A stretch of DNA of 64,000 nucleotides from Niabella insulamsoli (GCF_039652435.2 NZ_CP190246.1:4154001-4218000); one strand, 5' to 3'; shown: positions 27,581 through 37,177, counted from the first letter of the stretch. Numbers and translations: made by a program. Notes: generated from the sequence alone by a model not told the origin.

Positions 27581-28255
27581 TTATTCTATCGAAATCAGCT
27601 CCTGCGACCCCCACTTTGAACTGCTTTTTACCACGCCAAAATCGGGGACAAACCATTCAGTCATTTGCATTTTTATTGGTATCCCAATTCCCATGGTAAT
27701 GACGGTTTTTGCGTCGTAGGTAATTTTATAGGCGTCCCAACTGCCGGCGGGCGTTGTGATCTTTTCTTTGGCGGCGACCTTTCTGTTGGTGATATCAATG
27801 CTCATATTGGCCTCCATGCCCGACTCCAGGACCATGTCCATACTAAAATTAGCATCGCTGAGCTGCTGGCCGGCGCTAAGCGAGGACGGGTATTCCATAT
27901 AGGCGCCTTTGCTCTGTAGTTTTGCATTTTTGAACTGCTCCATTTGCTGCGGGTTCATCATAACTTTCATGTCGATCATCAGGCTGCCGTTTTCGCACTG
28001 CATGGTTCCAACGCCGCCGCCCAACGATTTTCCTTTTTTGTCAAAAGCTTCTGACTTGACGGAAGCGGTCGTTTTGCCATTGGCTTTTGTAACATCAGAA
28101 ACACTATAAACATATTTACCGTCGTTATTACCTTTGCGGTCGTACATGGCCATAGTGACCGTTTTATTTTTTTGCAGAAAAAAATAATTACACTGCGCCT
28201 CAAGCAGGTTGGCCGTTGCGATAGATAGAAGCAGAAAGCATAGAATTCTCATCAT
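27581..28255 (-). CDS. Exported TapB-like protein (DUF3108-related)
   Basis: A 224-residue exported protein with an N-terminal signal (ending in LLEAQ) and a beta-rich body. The sequence (CNYFFLQKNKTVTMAMYD at the start, TPAGSWDAYKITYDA and EWFVPDFGVVKSS at the end) is that of TapB/DUF3108-like Bacteroidota envelope proteins. Function is not known; the pattern suggests lipid or polysaccharide contact. The start may be either of two adjacent Met codons. Confidence 0.75.
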   Translation of the reverse strand: MMRILCFLLLSIATANLLEAQCNYFFLQKNKTVTMAMYDRKGNNDGKYVYSVSDVTKANGKTTASVKSEAFDKKGKSLGGGVGTMQCENGSLMIDMKVMMNPQQMEQFKNAKLQSKGAYMEYPSSLSAGQQLSDANFSMDMVLESGMEANMSIDITNRKVAAKEKITTPAGSWDAYKITYDAKTVITMGIGIPIKMQMTEWFVPDFGVVKSSSKWGSQELISIE

Positions 28256-28307
28256 ATTATATTTTCTTGCAAATTAGCCAGACCCGGCCAACCCCACAAT
28301 CGCTAAA

Positions 28308-28349
28308 AAAGGTTACTCCTGTCGCCTGATGGCAACAAGAGTAACCTTT
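28308..28349 (-). terminator. Intrinsic terminator of the pirin gene
   Basis: An 11-bp perfect stem (28308-28318 with 28339-28349) is extended by a nearly complete inner stem. On the minus strand it is followed by six T residues. It lies 23 bases after the pirin stop codon. Confidence 0.85.
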
Positions 28350-28372
28350 AGATGATGAGAATTGTGCGGTTT

Positions 28373-29242
28373 TTAGTTCAGCACTCCATATTTCCCTTCC
28401 TGAAACTCTTTTACCGCTTCGTAAATTTCCGCCTGCGTGTTCATTACAAATGGCCCGTAGCTGGCGATCGGCTCATCAATGGGTTCGCCGCTCAACAACA
28501 GTATTACCGAGTCGTTAGAAGCTGAAATCGCGATTTCCTCCCCTTCATTTTTGAAAAGCACAAAACTGTGTTCACCCGCCTCTGTGCCGTTAATATTTAC
28601 ACTGCCTTCGATCACTAACGCAGCGGTGTTATGCGTAGCGGGAACGGCGGTGGCTACTTTGCCGCCTGCGTTCAGCCGGATGTCAAAAAGATTTACATCG
28701 GTGTAAGTAGCGGCCGCGCCGGCATTGCCGTTGAAATTTCCGGCGATGATATTGACTTCACCACCATTTTCGGGCAATGCCACCTTAGTGATATTATCTT
28801 TAGTCAGCGCCTGGTAGTGTGGTGCTACAGATTTATCTTTTTTGGGCAGATTCACCCACAATTGAACCATTTCAAAAAAGCCGCCTTTTTTTGCAAATTC
28901 TTCTTCGTGGTATTCTTTGTGCAACACGCCTGCGCCTGCTGTCATCCACTGTACGTCTCCGGGGTTGATGATGCCGCTGTTTCCGGCGCTGTCTTTATGA
29001 GCGACGCTGCCTTTATAGGCAATGGTTACCGTTTCGAAGCCTTTATGCGGATGCACGTCTACACCGCGTGGCTTATCTGTTGGTGAAAAGTTGAATGCTG
29101 CGGCAAAATCAAGCATTAAAAACGGACTGATCCGATGTTGGGTAATGCCGCCTCTGGGAATATAATTATACACCCTGAAACCGTCACCTACCATGCCTGG
29201 CTGATTCGGTTTTTTAACGATGGTTTCTACGATTTTTTTCAT
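28373..29242 (-). CDS. Pirin family protein
   Basis: Cupin-fold metalloprotein of 289 residues. The N-terminal cupin has the metal ligands in DVHPHKGFETVT and the His/Glu of GAGVLHKEYHEEE. The C-terminal cupin starts near NIIAGNFNG and ends with LLLSGEPIDEPIASYGPFVMNT. Some pirins have quercetin 2,3-dioxygenase activity; others act in stress or redox control. The start MKKIVETIVKKPNQPG at 29242 is preferred to 29266 because a promoter -7 element overlaps the latter. It has its own promoter and terminator. Confidence 0.93.
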   Translation of the reverse strand: MKKIVETIVKKPNQPGMVGDGFRVYNYIPRGGITQHRISPFLMLDFAAAFNFSPTDKPRGVDVHPHKGFETVTIAYKGSVAHKDSAGNSGIINPGDVQWMTAGAGVLHKEYHEEEFAKKGGFFEMVQLWVNLPKKDKSVAPHYQALTKDNITKVALPENGGEVNIIAGNFNGNAGAAATYTDVNLFDIRLNAGGKVATAVPATHNTAALVIEGSVNINGTEAGEHSFVLFKNEGEEIAISASNDSVILLLSGEPIDEPIASYGPFVMNTQAEIYEAVKEFQEGKYGVLN

Positions 29243-29263
29243 TTTTATAAGCTCCTTTTGAGG

Positions 29264-29271
29264 CAAATCTA
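29264..29271 (-). promoter_or_regulatory. -7 element of the pirin gene
   Basis: The minus strand reads TAGATTTG, a perfect TAnnTTTG, 22 bases before the chosen start at 29242. Its position argues against the longer start at 29266. The -33 element is weak. Confidence 0.5.
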
Positions 29272-29348
29272 TAACAGAAAGCCTGCTGTTGAAATAAGGA
29301 AGGTTAAGCGAAAAAATTAAGATAGGTTAAGCCGCGAAAAAAACAGGA

Positions 29349-29408
29349 GGCGTTCGCACCGCCCCCTGAAAAATTTGGGAAACAAAACCATCAAAAATTA
29401 ATGTTTAA
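29349..29408 (+). promoter_or_regulatory. Repeated regulatory element, copy A, before the FecI-like sigma gene
   Basis: Contains GCGTTCGCACCGC (29350-29362), then GGAAACAAAACCATCA (29378-29393), then an AT-rich stretch ending TGTTTAA (29402-29408). The same blocks occur in the same order before susC (copy B). GGAAAC resembles the -35 element of E. coli FecI promoters. The first block forms a 4-bp stem GGCG/CGCC around the loop TTCGCAC. I infer an ECF-sigma-dependent promoter giving autoregulation. Confidence 0.6.
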
Positions 29409-29466
29409 CCCATGAGATTCGATTTCGAACCCCAAACGAAGTTAACAAGAGATAGGTAGATTTTGC

Positions 29467-29474
29467 TATCTTTG
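29467..29474 (+). promoter_or_regulatory. Housekeeping -7 element of the FecI-like sigma gene
   Basis: TATCTTTG is a perfect TAnnTTTG match 37 bases before the TTG start codon. The -33 position reads GTTAAC, a weak match. Confidence 0.5.
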
Positions 29475-29511
29475 TGCTGATTGTGATATTGCTTGCTTAA
29501 TTTAAACCAAA

Positions 29512-30096
29512 TTGCGTAATACAACTATTGATACGGAAGCCATTGTGCTGTCGAGGGTCGCTGAAGGGGACACCGCCGCTTTCGCATCGCTGTTTCGAAA
29601 GTTTCAGGGAAAGATATACACGCTGGCATTATATCTCACTAAATCACAACTAATTGCAGAAGAAATCGTCCAGGAGGTTTTCATCAAAGTTTGGGAACAT
29701 CGCAAAGAGCTCGCTTCCATTGATTTCTTCAATTCCTGGCTGCGTACAGTTACCCGAAACACTTGTTATAATCATCTGAAAAAAACGGCCACCGAAAAAC
29801 TCGCGCTGTCAAAGCTTTCGCATATCGAAGAAAAAACCGAGGCCTCACCCCACGAGTTGGTCGCTTTTAAAGAATTTGAAAGCCAGATAGAAGCTGCCAT
29901 CGGACAACTTCCTCCGCAACAACAGAAAGTTTTTCGCTTAAAAAAACAGTCGGGTAAAAAAATCAACGAAATCGCCGACGAACTTTGTATTTCACCACAC
30001 ACGGTAAAAGAATACCTCAAACTGGCCCAAAAATCCATGAAACTGAGCCTCGAAACCCAGCTGGCCATATTAATTTCAGCAATTTTATTTTTCTGA
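29512..30096 (+). CDS. ECF RNA polymerase sigma factor, FecI/Bacteroidetes type
   Basis: A 194-residue ECF sigma factor with region 2 (FRKFQGKIYTLALYLTKSQLIAEEIVQEVFIKVWEHR) and region 4 helix-turn-helix (KKINEIADELCISPHTVKEYLKLAQ). It should be held by the FecR-like protein encoded next and freed when the SusC protein senses its ligand. The only possible start before region 2 is TTG at 29512; an in-frame stop lies at 29503. FecR follows after 66 bases, then susC and susD on the same strand. Confidence 0.93.
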   Translation: MRNTTIDTEAIVLSRVAEGDTAAFASLFRKFQGKIYTLALYLTKSQLIAEEIVQEVFIKVWEHRKELASIDFFNSWLRTVTRNTCYNHLKKTATEKLALSKLSHIEEKTEASPHELVAFKEFESQIEAAIGQLPPQQQKVFRLKKQSGKKINEIADELCISPHTVKEYLKLAQKSMKLSLETQLAILISAILFF

Positions 30097-30162
30097 CCCC
30101 CTCCTTTTTCTTTTCCAATTGTCTAAAAGAGTAAGCATTGCTTTGCTAAAGCCACTTTTTTT

Positions 30163-31305
30163 ATGAGCATTCAAAGATTTGAATACCTTTTTGGTTTGTA
30201 TTTAAGCCAAACCATCACCGACGCGCAAAGAAACGAGTTGATGGAAATGCTGTCGAATCCGGACAACCAGTTTATTATACAGTCAAGGATTGACGAGCTT
30301 TATGACGATATTTTGCCGCAACATTCTTTATCAGACGATAAGATAAACAGTATGCTCGATACAATACTGGCGGAGTCGAAGCGGCCCAAAGTTTACTCTT
30401 TTAGAAGAATAGCCACTGTGGCAGCGGCGGTAGCGGCCGTTGTGCTGATTGCCGTATCGGGCTATCATTTCTCACGAAACACAGAGCCGCAGGAATTAGC
30501 CAAAACAGAAATTAAAGCGCCTTCGGAAATCATCGCTTTTATAACACTCTCTAACGGAAAAAAAATAGCTGTCAGTGAAATTTCACCGGAGGGGGCCACC
30601 CACGTTGAAGGCGCTGAAATCAGGCGCCGTAAAGACGGAAGTATCCTATATGGCGAAGGGGCCGCCTCTGAGCAGGTGCACACCCTCGAGAACCCGGCCG
30701 GAAGCAGGATTGTCAATATCCAGTTGAGCGATGGCTCCAAAATTGCACTCAACAGCGGCAGCAAAATTTCTTATCCCGTGGCGTTTACCGGTGCAGAAAG
30801 AAAAGTCACACTTTCCGGAGAAGCGCTTTTCGACATTGCTCATCGCAATAATCAGCCCTTTATTGTGCAAAAAGGAACAGCAGCCATAAAAGTGCTGGGA
30901 ACGGTCTTCAATGTAAAAGCTTACGAAGAAAACAAAGAAGTAGAAGTGACACTTTTGAAAGGCAGGGTAAGCATATCAAACGGGAACCCCAAGGTTTTTA
31001 AAATACTCAAACCAGGCCAACATGCAAAAATAGGGTCGAGTCTGGATGTTTCGGACGCGCCGGATATTGACGCCGCCGTTTCCTGGAACACGGAGACTTT
31101 TATCTTCAATAACGAACGAATCGCTGAAATTGGCAACACGCTGAGCCGCTGGTATAATGTGGACCTGCTGGTTACGGACACAGCCAGCGCCAACGCCACT
31201 TTTTCCGGAATTTTTAATCGCCAAAGCAGCCTCAACGAAACCATTGGTTTATTGCAGGCCGCCGGCGTAAACGTAAAATTAGCCGATAACAAGATTATCT
31301 TCTAA
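30163..31305 (+). CDS. FecR-family anti-sigma factor
   Basis: Inner-membrane regulator of the preceding sigma factor. The cytoplasmic N-terminal part (about 1-85) should bind sigma. One membrane helix follows (about 86-102, VAAAVAAVVLIAVSGYHF). The periplasmic part has the FecR domain (VQLSDGSKIALNSGSKISYP, then FTGAERKVTLSGEALFDIAH) and the C-terminal FecR extension that contacts the receptor's STN domain. Its 380 residues are typical for Bacteroidota. Confidence 0.94.
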   Translation: MSIQRFEYLFGLYLSQTITDAQRNELMEMLSNPDNQFIIQSRIDELYDDILPQHSLSDDKINSMLDTILAESKRPKVYSFRRIATVAAAVAAVVLIAVSGYHFSRNTEPQELAKTEIKAPSEIIAFITLSNGKKIAVSEISPEGATHVEGAEIRRRKDGSILYGEGAASEQVHTLENPAGSRIVNIQLSDGSKIALNSGSKISYPVAFTGAERKVTLSGEALFDIAHRNNQPFIVQKGTAAIKVLGTVFNVKAYEENKEVEVTLLKGRVSISNGNPKVFKILKPGQHAKIGSSLDVSDAPDIDAAVSWNTETFIFNNERIAEIGNTLSRWYNVDLLVTDTASANATFSGIFNRQSSLNETIGLLQAAGVNVKLADNKIIF

Positions 31306-31321
31306 ACATAGTTTTTGTAAA

Positions 31322-31380
31322 TGCGTTCGCACCGCAGTTATAAAATTGGAAACAAAACCATCATTACAATTATTGTTTAA
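31322..31380 (+). promoter_or_regulatory. Repeated regulatory element, copy B, before susC
   Basis: GCGTTCGCACCGC (31323-31335) and GGAAACAAAACCATCA (31348-31363) are identical to copy A, and TGTTTAA follows (31374-31380). The stem around TTCGCAC is TGCG/CGCA here and GGCG/CGCC in copy A, so the outer pair changes on both sides at once. The element ends 36 bases before the susC start. Confidence 0.65.
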
Positions 31381-31416
31381 TTCAAACCGGTCGGAGGTGA
31401 TCCGGCATCATTCATC

Positions 31417-34400
31417 ATGAAGAGAAAAACTGATGACGAGATTGTTTTAGAAAGAAGCAGGCTCAAAAAACTACTGTTGATTATGAAGTTTTTAAGTATT
31501 TGTTTATTGGCGTTTTGCCTGAATGTGAGCGCCGAAGGGCATTCGCAAACGGTTAATCTGAAGGAAAAAGCGATCAGCTACAGCCAGCTTTTTCGGATGA
31601 TCAATAAGCAAACCGGTTACCAGATCTTTTATCGCGCCGACGTGCTCGATAGCAAAGAGAAACTTGATGTTACAGCCGTTAATTCAAGCATCGACCATGT
31701 ATTGAATGAAGTGCTGAAGAACAAGCCTGTGCAGTACAGCGTGTTCAACAAATCGATCGTCATCAAGCCGATCCCCGAACAAACGCTGGCATTCGAAAAC
31801 GCCAGGTACCTGAGCATTCCCGAATCGGCTTTCGAAGTGGTAAGAGGCGTGGTTACCGATCAAAACGGGGCGCCGCTTTCCGATGTTTCTGTCTCTGTTT
31901 CGGGCACTTCGCGAGGCACGGTTTCCAACAATGATGGTAGTTTTTCGATTGATGTAAAACCGGGCGAATCGCTGGTTTTTTCGCGTATTGGCTACGAAAC
32001 CGTTACCGTGACGCCTGACTTTAAGTCGGCGCTGAACATCAAAATGGTGCAGGTAGAAGATATTGGCGACGAAGTGATTGTGGTGGGTTATGGAACGCAG
32101 AAGAAAACAAATATCACCGGCGCCGTATCGACGGTCGGCGGAGAGCGGCTAGAAAACCGCCCCATTACCAACGTGGCCACGGGCTTACAAGGGGTTTCAC
32201 CAGGTTTGATCATCACCAGAAATAATGGCGAGCCGGGCCGGGAAGGAATTGGCATCCAATTAAGAGGTGTAACCTCCGCCAATGGTGATGTGTCGCCGCT
32301 GGTAGTAGTGGATGGTATCAGCACCAGTATTGACGCCCTTACCCGCTTAAACCCTAACGATATCGAAAGCATTTCGGTTTTGAAAGATGCGGCTTCCGCA
32401 GCGATCTACGGTTCTCAGTCTTCGGGAGGTGTCATTGTGATTACTACCAAAAACGGAACTTCGGGAAAACCAAAGCTCAACGCCACTTCTATTTTTTCAT
32501 GGAAAAAGCCGATCAACATGCCAGAGCGGATGTCGCTGATCGACGAAGCGCTGTTTGTGCGGTTAGCGCATTTCAACGCCACCGGTAACAGGAATGCAGA
32601 ATACGATTCTATCGATTTGGAAAATATCCGCAACGGCGTTCCTTTTGCAAGGCCCAGGAATCCGAATACCAACAGTTTTGTTTATTACAACCAGACGCCT
32701 CCTGAGGATATTCTGCTGTACGATTATGCGCCTTCTCAAAACTATGATATCTCTTTGAGCGGTGGGACGGACAAACTAAATTACTTTTTCTCGGGTAGCC
32801 TGCTGAACGAGCAGGGTATGTTGAAAATAGGACGTGATGAATCAAAAAGATATAACGGACGTTTAAAGGTCAATGCCAAATTAACCAAACATATTTCAAT
32901 TGAGACCGGCGTAGCTTATCTGAATAAATATTACGACGCTCCCGAATCGAGCGCTGCTTTGGGCGGTGATTATAGTACCGTTTACAAGATTACAAGGCTG
33001 AGGCAAAGAAACCCGCTTTACACGCCCAACGGCAATTATAAGGATGAACTTATCGCTGATCTTACGGAAGGCGGCTTTCAAACTTTTAGCGAAAACAGGT
33101 TTGATGCCAACGCGGCGTTATCCATCAAAAACCTGCTAAAAGGCCTAACCTTAAAGGCTGTAGTAGGCGCGCAGTATCGCAGAGACGATGACAGGGCGTT
33201 CAGAAGAAACGTTCAACTGTACAACACCGATACTAACATGGTAGATGTGCCCAATACAATCGTAAATAACCCCAATAGTTATTCGGAAGCCACCAGTACG
33301 ATCAAAAGATCTAATATCCAATACCTCGCTTCTTACAATACTTCTTTTGGCGGAAGGCATGATATTGATGCGATCGCCGGTTATGAATTCCAGGATTACG
33401 AATTGAAAGGATTTAGCGCTTCGGCCAGCAATCTTTTTAATAATGATATTCCCGCTCTCATTCATAGCGAGCAGATCAATAGAAATAACGGACAAAGCTT
33501 CGGAGCCTTCGCTTTCCAGTCCGGATTTGGACGACTGAACTATAGCTATGCACGCCGTTATACGGTAGAGGGAACTTTCCGCTACGACCAAAGCTCTAAA
33601 CTCGCTCCCGGATTCCAATCGCAATCTTTCGGCGCTGTGTCGGGAGCATGGAATATGCATAATGAAAATTGGTTTAATTTTGCCGGCAACACGATCGACC
33701 AGTTAAAGCTCAGAGCATCATGGGGCCGGCTGGGTGGCGCCCTTGGCGACGGCTTTGCAAACTTCTCGTGGGCCAATACATTGAACCTCGGTTCAGGCCT
33801 TATCCTGGGCGGGTCGAATAGCCCTTATTATTTCCAGGCCTCTATTCCTTCAGCCGTGATTACCTGGGAGAATATCGAAATGACCAACTATGGTATCGAC
33901 CTGGCTTTATTCAAAAACAAGTTGACTTTTACCGGTGAATATTTTATCAAATGGAACAAAAACATGGCGGCCTCGGTTCCGGTTCCTGAAGTACTGGGCG
34001 TAAACCCTCCGAGAAAAAATATCGGTAAATTAAAGGTTTGGGGATGGGAAACCGAATTGGCTTACCGCACCAGAATCGGCAACGACTTTAATATGAATGT
34101 TGGATTTAACTTATCTGACAATCAAAATGAACTGGTTGAATTTGGTAACCGCCAGTCTGTAAGCGCAGGCCGGGTACAATTTTTAACCGGCTATCCGCTG
34201 AATACGTTTTGGGGATATCAAACCAATGGCTATTATGCCAATCAAACCGAGGCCGACCAGGCTCCTTCTTTAACCGGGAATAACAAAATAATAGGCCCCG
34301 GAGATGTGAGGTATATCGATTTAACCGGTGATGGCGCAATCAGCGTGGGCGAAGGCACCATTGAAAATCATGGCGACCTTGTCTATATCGGAACAGATGC

Positions 34401-34884
34401 GCCCCGTTATTCTTTTGGATTGAACCTGGGTGCCGAATACAAAGGCTTTGATTTCCAGCTTTTCCTGCAAGGTGTGGGTAAAAGAAATTTTATGCCTACG
34501 TACCTGTACTTGTCACCCTTGGGAGAGTCGTGGAGAATGCCTATGAAAATTCATGGCGATTATTGGACGCCCGAAAATCAAAATGCTTTGTTTCCAAGGC
34601 CTTTTTATCAAGCAACCCACAACTATGTTCCATCTGATAAATGGATTTTCAACGCGGCCTACATGAGGGTAAAAAACCTGCAAATCGGATACACGCTCCC
34701 TCAAAGGTTTACACAGAAGTTTGCCTGCAATCGCATGAGGGTTTTCTTTACCAGCCAGGACTTACTGACTTTCACCAAGATGAAAGGATTTGAAACAGTT
34801 TATGACCCAGAGGCCAGAAACGGTGTGATTAACGACTACCCTTATTTTGCCACCGCCAGCTTTGGCATCAACGTAACTTTCTAA
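31417..34884 (+). CDS. SusC/RagA-type TonB-dependent outer-membrane receptor with STN signalling domain
   Basis: A 22-stranded outer-membrane transporter that works with the SusD lipoprotein. Order: signal helix (about 22-43), STN domain for signalling to FecR (about 45-118), CarboxypepD-reg-like domain (about 140-210), TonB-box region (DEVIVVGYGTQKK, 218-230), plug (to about 350), and barrel ending in a Phe (FGINVTF). The STN domain makes this a signal-transducing receptor and explains the sigma/FecR pair. The cargo cannot be told: no glycosidase or peptidase lies in the operon. Length 1155 is normal. Confidence 0.95.
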   Translation: MKRKTDDEIVLERSRLKKLLLIMKFLSICLLAFCLNVSAEGHSQTVNLKEKAISYSQLFRMINKQTGYQIFYRADVLDSKEKLDVTAVNSSIDHVLNEVLKNKPVQYSVFNKSIVIKPIPEQTLAFENARYLSIPESAFEVVRGVVTDQNGAPLSDVSVSVSGTSRGTVSNNDGSFSIDVKPGESLVFSRIGYETVTVTPDFKSALNIKMVQVEDIGDEVIVVGYGTQKKTNITGAVSTVGGERLENRPITNVATGLQGVSPGLIITRNNGEPGREGIGIQLRGVTSANGDVSPLVVVDGISTSIDALTRLNPNDIESISVLKDAASAAIYGSQSSGGVIVITTKNGTSGKPKLNATSIFSWKKPINMPERMSLIDEALFVRLAHFNATGNRNAEYDSIDLENIRNGVPFARPRNPNTNSFVYYNQTPPEDILLYDYAPSQNYDISLSGGTDKLNYFFSGSLLNEQGMLKIGRDESKRYNGRLKVNAKLTKHISIETGVAYLNKYYDAPESSAALGGDYSTVYKITRLRQRNPLYTPNGNYKDELIADLTEGGFQTFSENRFDANAALSIKNLLKGLTLKAVVGAQYRRDDDRAFRRNVQLYNTDTNMVDVPNTIVNNPNSYSEATSTIKRSNIQYLASYNTSFGGRHDIDAIAGYEFQDYELKGFSASASNLFNNDIPALIHSEQINRNNGQSFGAFAFQSGFGRLNYSYARRYTVEGTFRYDQSSKLAPGFQSQSFGAVSGAWNMHNENWFNFAGNTIDQLKLRASWGRLGGALGDGFANFSWANTLNLGSGLILGGSNSPYYFQASIPSAVITWENIEMTNYGIDLALFKNKLTFTGEYFIKWNKNMAASVPVPEVLGVNPPRKNIGKLKVWGWETELAYRTRIGNDFNMNVGFNLSDNQNELVEFGNRQSVSAGRVQFLTGYPLNTFWGYQTNGYYANQTEADQAPSLTGNNKIIGPGDVRYIDLTGDGAISVGEGTIENHGDLVYIGTDAPRYSFGLNLGAEYKGFDFQLFLQGVGKRNFMPTYLYLSPLGESWRMPMKIHGDYWTPENQNALFPRPFYQATHNYVPSDKWIFNAAYMRVKNLQIGYTLPQRFTQKFACNRMRVFFTSQDLLTFTKMKGFETVYDPEARNGVINDYPYFATASFGINVTF

Positions 34885-34895
34885 ATTAGTACAAC

Positions 34896-36524
34896 ATGAA
34901 AAAAATTAAGTTGAAATATTATATATCTATCGCACTCATCAGCCTTTTTGCACTTGGGAGTTGCGATGTCGAAAGATATCCTGAGCTGGATATTACCGAC
35001 GATACCTACTGGAAAACAGAAACCGATCTTAAACTCGCCGCCAATTATTTTTATACATATTTGGATGGGCATAATACGGAAGAAAACTGGTCTGATAACT
35101 CCTTCGGCCAGTCAACCAATTCCATCGCGGATGGCTCGCGCATTGTGCCGAGCTCAACAGCGGAATATAATAACCCCTACACGTTAATACGCGCTACCAA
35201 CAAACTTCTCGAGCAGTCCGTTAATCTGGAAGGTGTGATCAGCGATGCTGCATTAAAACGCTATCAGGCGGAAGCGCGTTTTTTCAGAGCATGGGGCTAT
35301 TTTGACTTGATTCAGAAGTTTGGGAACATTCAGCTTATTCTAAAAACATTGAACGATGAATCACCCGAGCTTTATGAAAAAGCTGTTGACAGAAGTGTCA
35401 TCTTTGATCAAATCTATACCGATCTCGATTTTGCTGCGGCCAATCTGCCCAAGTTTGCCAATATTCCTGACGCAGATTATGGAAGAATCGCCTATACCAC
35501 CGCTTTGGGGTTGAAAGCGAGAGCGGCCTTATTTGAAGGAACCCGTTCTAAATTTCACAGCTACGGAGATCCGAATAAACACCTGACACTGGCCCGGGAT
35601 GCGGCTTTGCAGGTGATCAATTCTGGTGAGCATGCGCTTTACCCCACTTATCTGGAAGCCTTCAGACCCGAAGCCGAAGGAAAAGCTAATAAAGAAACCA
35701 TGCTGGTAAGGCAATATGGCATCAGCTACGACAACCGGGTTTCCACAAATACTTTTGCTCGTCAAATTGAGCAGGGACAAATTAACCCGACCAGAAGCCT
35801 CGTAGACAGCTATGTGATGAGCGACGGTTTACCGATCGACAAATCACCGCTTTATAGCACACCGACCAAGTCGGAAGATTATTTTAACAACCGGGACCTT
35901 CGCCTGCACGGCACCGTAATGAAAAGGGGTGACGAGTATACCGCTACCCAGCCAACTTTTAACACACCTAGTCTGGCTTTTAATAAACCAGGTTTTGTAT
36001 TTAAAAAGTACTTCAACAAACAGGACTGGACCATTAACGCCGGTATTATGGATCGTTTTCTGATGCGGTATGCAGAAATTTTACTGACCTACGCCGAGGC
36101 GGTTTATGAATTGAACGGATCAATCAGTGATGCAGATTTAAACAAATCCATCAACTTACTGCGCGCCCGCGCCCAGGTAGCGCCATTGACCAACGCACTA
36201 GTGACCGCAAATGGACTGAACATGCGCACGGAAATACGCCGCGAAAGACGCGTAGAGTTGGCACAGGAAGGTTTCAGGTATTGGGATTTGATCAGGTGGA
36301 AAACCGCTGAAATAGAATTGCCCAAAACGGTGTATGGCAACTACCTGTTCCCTGCCGAATTTGGCACCGGCACTTCTGTTCCGGTTACCTCGGACAATAT
36401 CATTATCGTTCACGACGCATCGCGCCGCGCGTTCGATCCCAATAAAGATTACTTATGGCCGTTGCCCCTCACAGAAATTGCACTGAGCCAGGGAGCGCTT
36501 ACGCAAAACCCGGGTTGGGAATAG
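34896..36524 (+). CDS. SusD/RagB-family outer-membrane lipoprotein
   Basis: Surface ligand-binding lid of the SusC transporter. The lipobox is ALGSC (Cys23), followed by DVERYPELDITDDTYWKTETDLKLAANYFY, the usual SusD N-terminus. TPR-like helices follow, and the C-terminal part has ERRVELAQEGFRYWDLIRWK and the ending LWPLPLTEIALSQGALTQNPGWE. It lies 11 bases after susC and is followed by a strong terminator, so the uptake operon ends here. Confidence 0.95.
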   Translation: MKKIKLKYYISIALISLFALGSCDVERYPELDITDDTYWKTETDLKLAANYFYTYLDGHNTEENWSDNSFGQSTNSIADGSRIVPSSTAEYNNPYTLIRATNKLLEQSVNLEGVISDAALKRYQAEARFFRAWGYFDLIQKFGNIQLILKTLNDESPELYEKAVDRSVIFDQIYTDLDFAAANLPKFANIPDADYGRIAYTTALGLKARAALFEGTRSKFHSYGDPNKHLTLARDAALQVINSGEHALYPTYLEAFRPEAEGKANKETMLVRQYGISYDNRVSTNTFARQIEQGQINPTRSLVDSYVMSDGLPIDKSPLYSTPTKSEDYFNNRDLRLHGTVMKRGDEYTATQPTFNTPSLAFNKPGFVFKKYFNKQDWTINAGIMDRFLMRYAEILLTYAEAVYELNGSISDADLNKSINLLRARAQVAPLTNALVTANGLNMRTEIRRERRVELAQEGFRYWDLIRWKTAEIELPKTVYGNYLFPAEFGTGTSVPVTSDNIIIVHDASRRAFDPNKDYLWPLPLTEIALSQGALTQNPGWE

Positions 36525-36543
36525 TTGCGCTTTTTGTGATACT

Positions 36544-36573
36544 AAAGCCAGCGTTGATGCGCTGGCTTTTTTT
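36544..36573 (+). terminator. Intrinsic terminator after susD
   Basis: AAAGCCAGCG (36544-36553) pairs perfectly with CGCTGGCTTT (36560-36569) around a 6-base loop, and the T run continues to 36573. Confidence 0.92.
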
Positions 36574-36583
36574 ATGGGAATTA

Positions 36584-37177
36584 TTATGACCCCTTCTTCA
36601 TGGGCTGACTCAACATTTTGCTCATGAACTCAGGGGTAATGCCAATATAGGAAGCAATATATTTTTGAGGCAGGGTTTGTATGAGCGAAGGGTAGCGCCG
36701 GCAGAAATTGGTGTATCGCTCCGCTGCGGTCAGGCTTAATGCATCGATGAGCCTTTGCTGAAAAGTAGCCAAAGCCCGCTCTGACAAAATCCGGAAATAG
36801 CGCTCGATAGCGGGAATAGCCCTATAAAGCGCTTCCAGGTCCGCCTGCGAAATCAATGAAATTTCACTGTCTTCAATAGCGTCAATATTAAGCGCCGACG
36901 GGGTGGCGTTTAAGAAGCTTTGCATATCGGCGATCCACCATCCGGCCGGCGCGAATTGAAGAATATGCTCGGTACCGTTTTTGTCAATTGAATAGCTGCG
37001 AAGGCAACCCGAATTGATGAACGCCACCTGCTGCTGCACCTCGCCCTCCTGGTGCAGAAAGGTTTTCTTTTTTAGCCGGCGCGGTTTTAATACACCGCCA
37101 ATCGTTTTTTCGTCATCAGCGGTCAGCGGCACGCGCTTTGCAATACTTTGTATAAGAAGTTCCTGATTCATACTCAA
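36584..37177 (-). CDS. Crp/Fnr-family transcriptional regulator
   Basis: A 197-residue regulator with a cyclic-nucleotide-binding-like beta-roll (KKTFLHQEGEVQQQVAFINSGCLRSYSIDKNGTEHILQFAPAGWW) and a C-terminal winged helix with the recognition region QKYIASYIGITPEFMSKML. It lacks the Cys set of Fnr. The canonical cAMP-binding residues are not evident, so the effector is unknown. It lies 30 bases after the E1 gene on the same strand, so it may be cotranscribed with it. Confidence 0.88.
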   Translation of the reverse strand: MSMNQELLIQSIAKRVPLTADDEKTIGGVLKPRRLKKKTFLHQEGEVQQQVAFINSGCLRSYSIDKNGTEHILQFAPAGWWIADMQSFLNATPSALNIDAIEDSEISLISQADLEALYRAIPAIERYFRILSERALATFQQRLIDALSLTAAERYTNFCRRYPSLIQTLPQKYIASYIGITPEFMSKMLSQPMKKGS

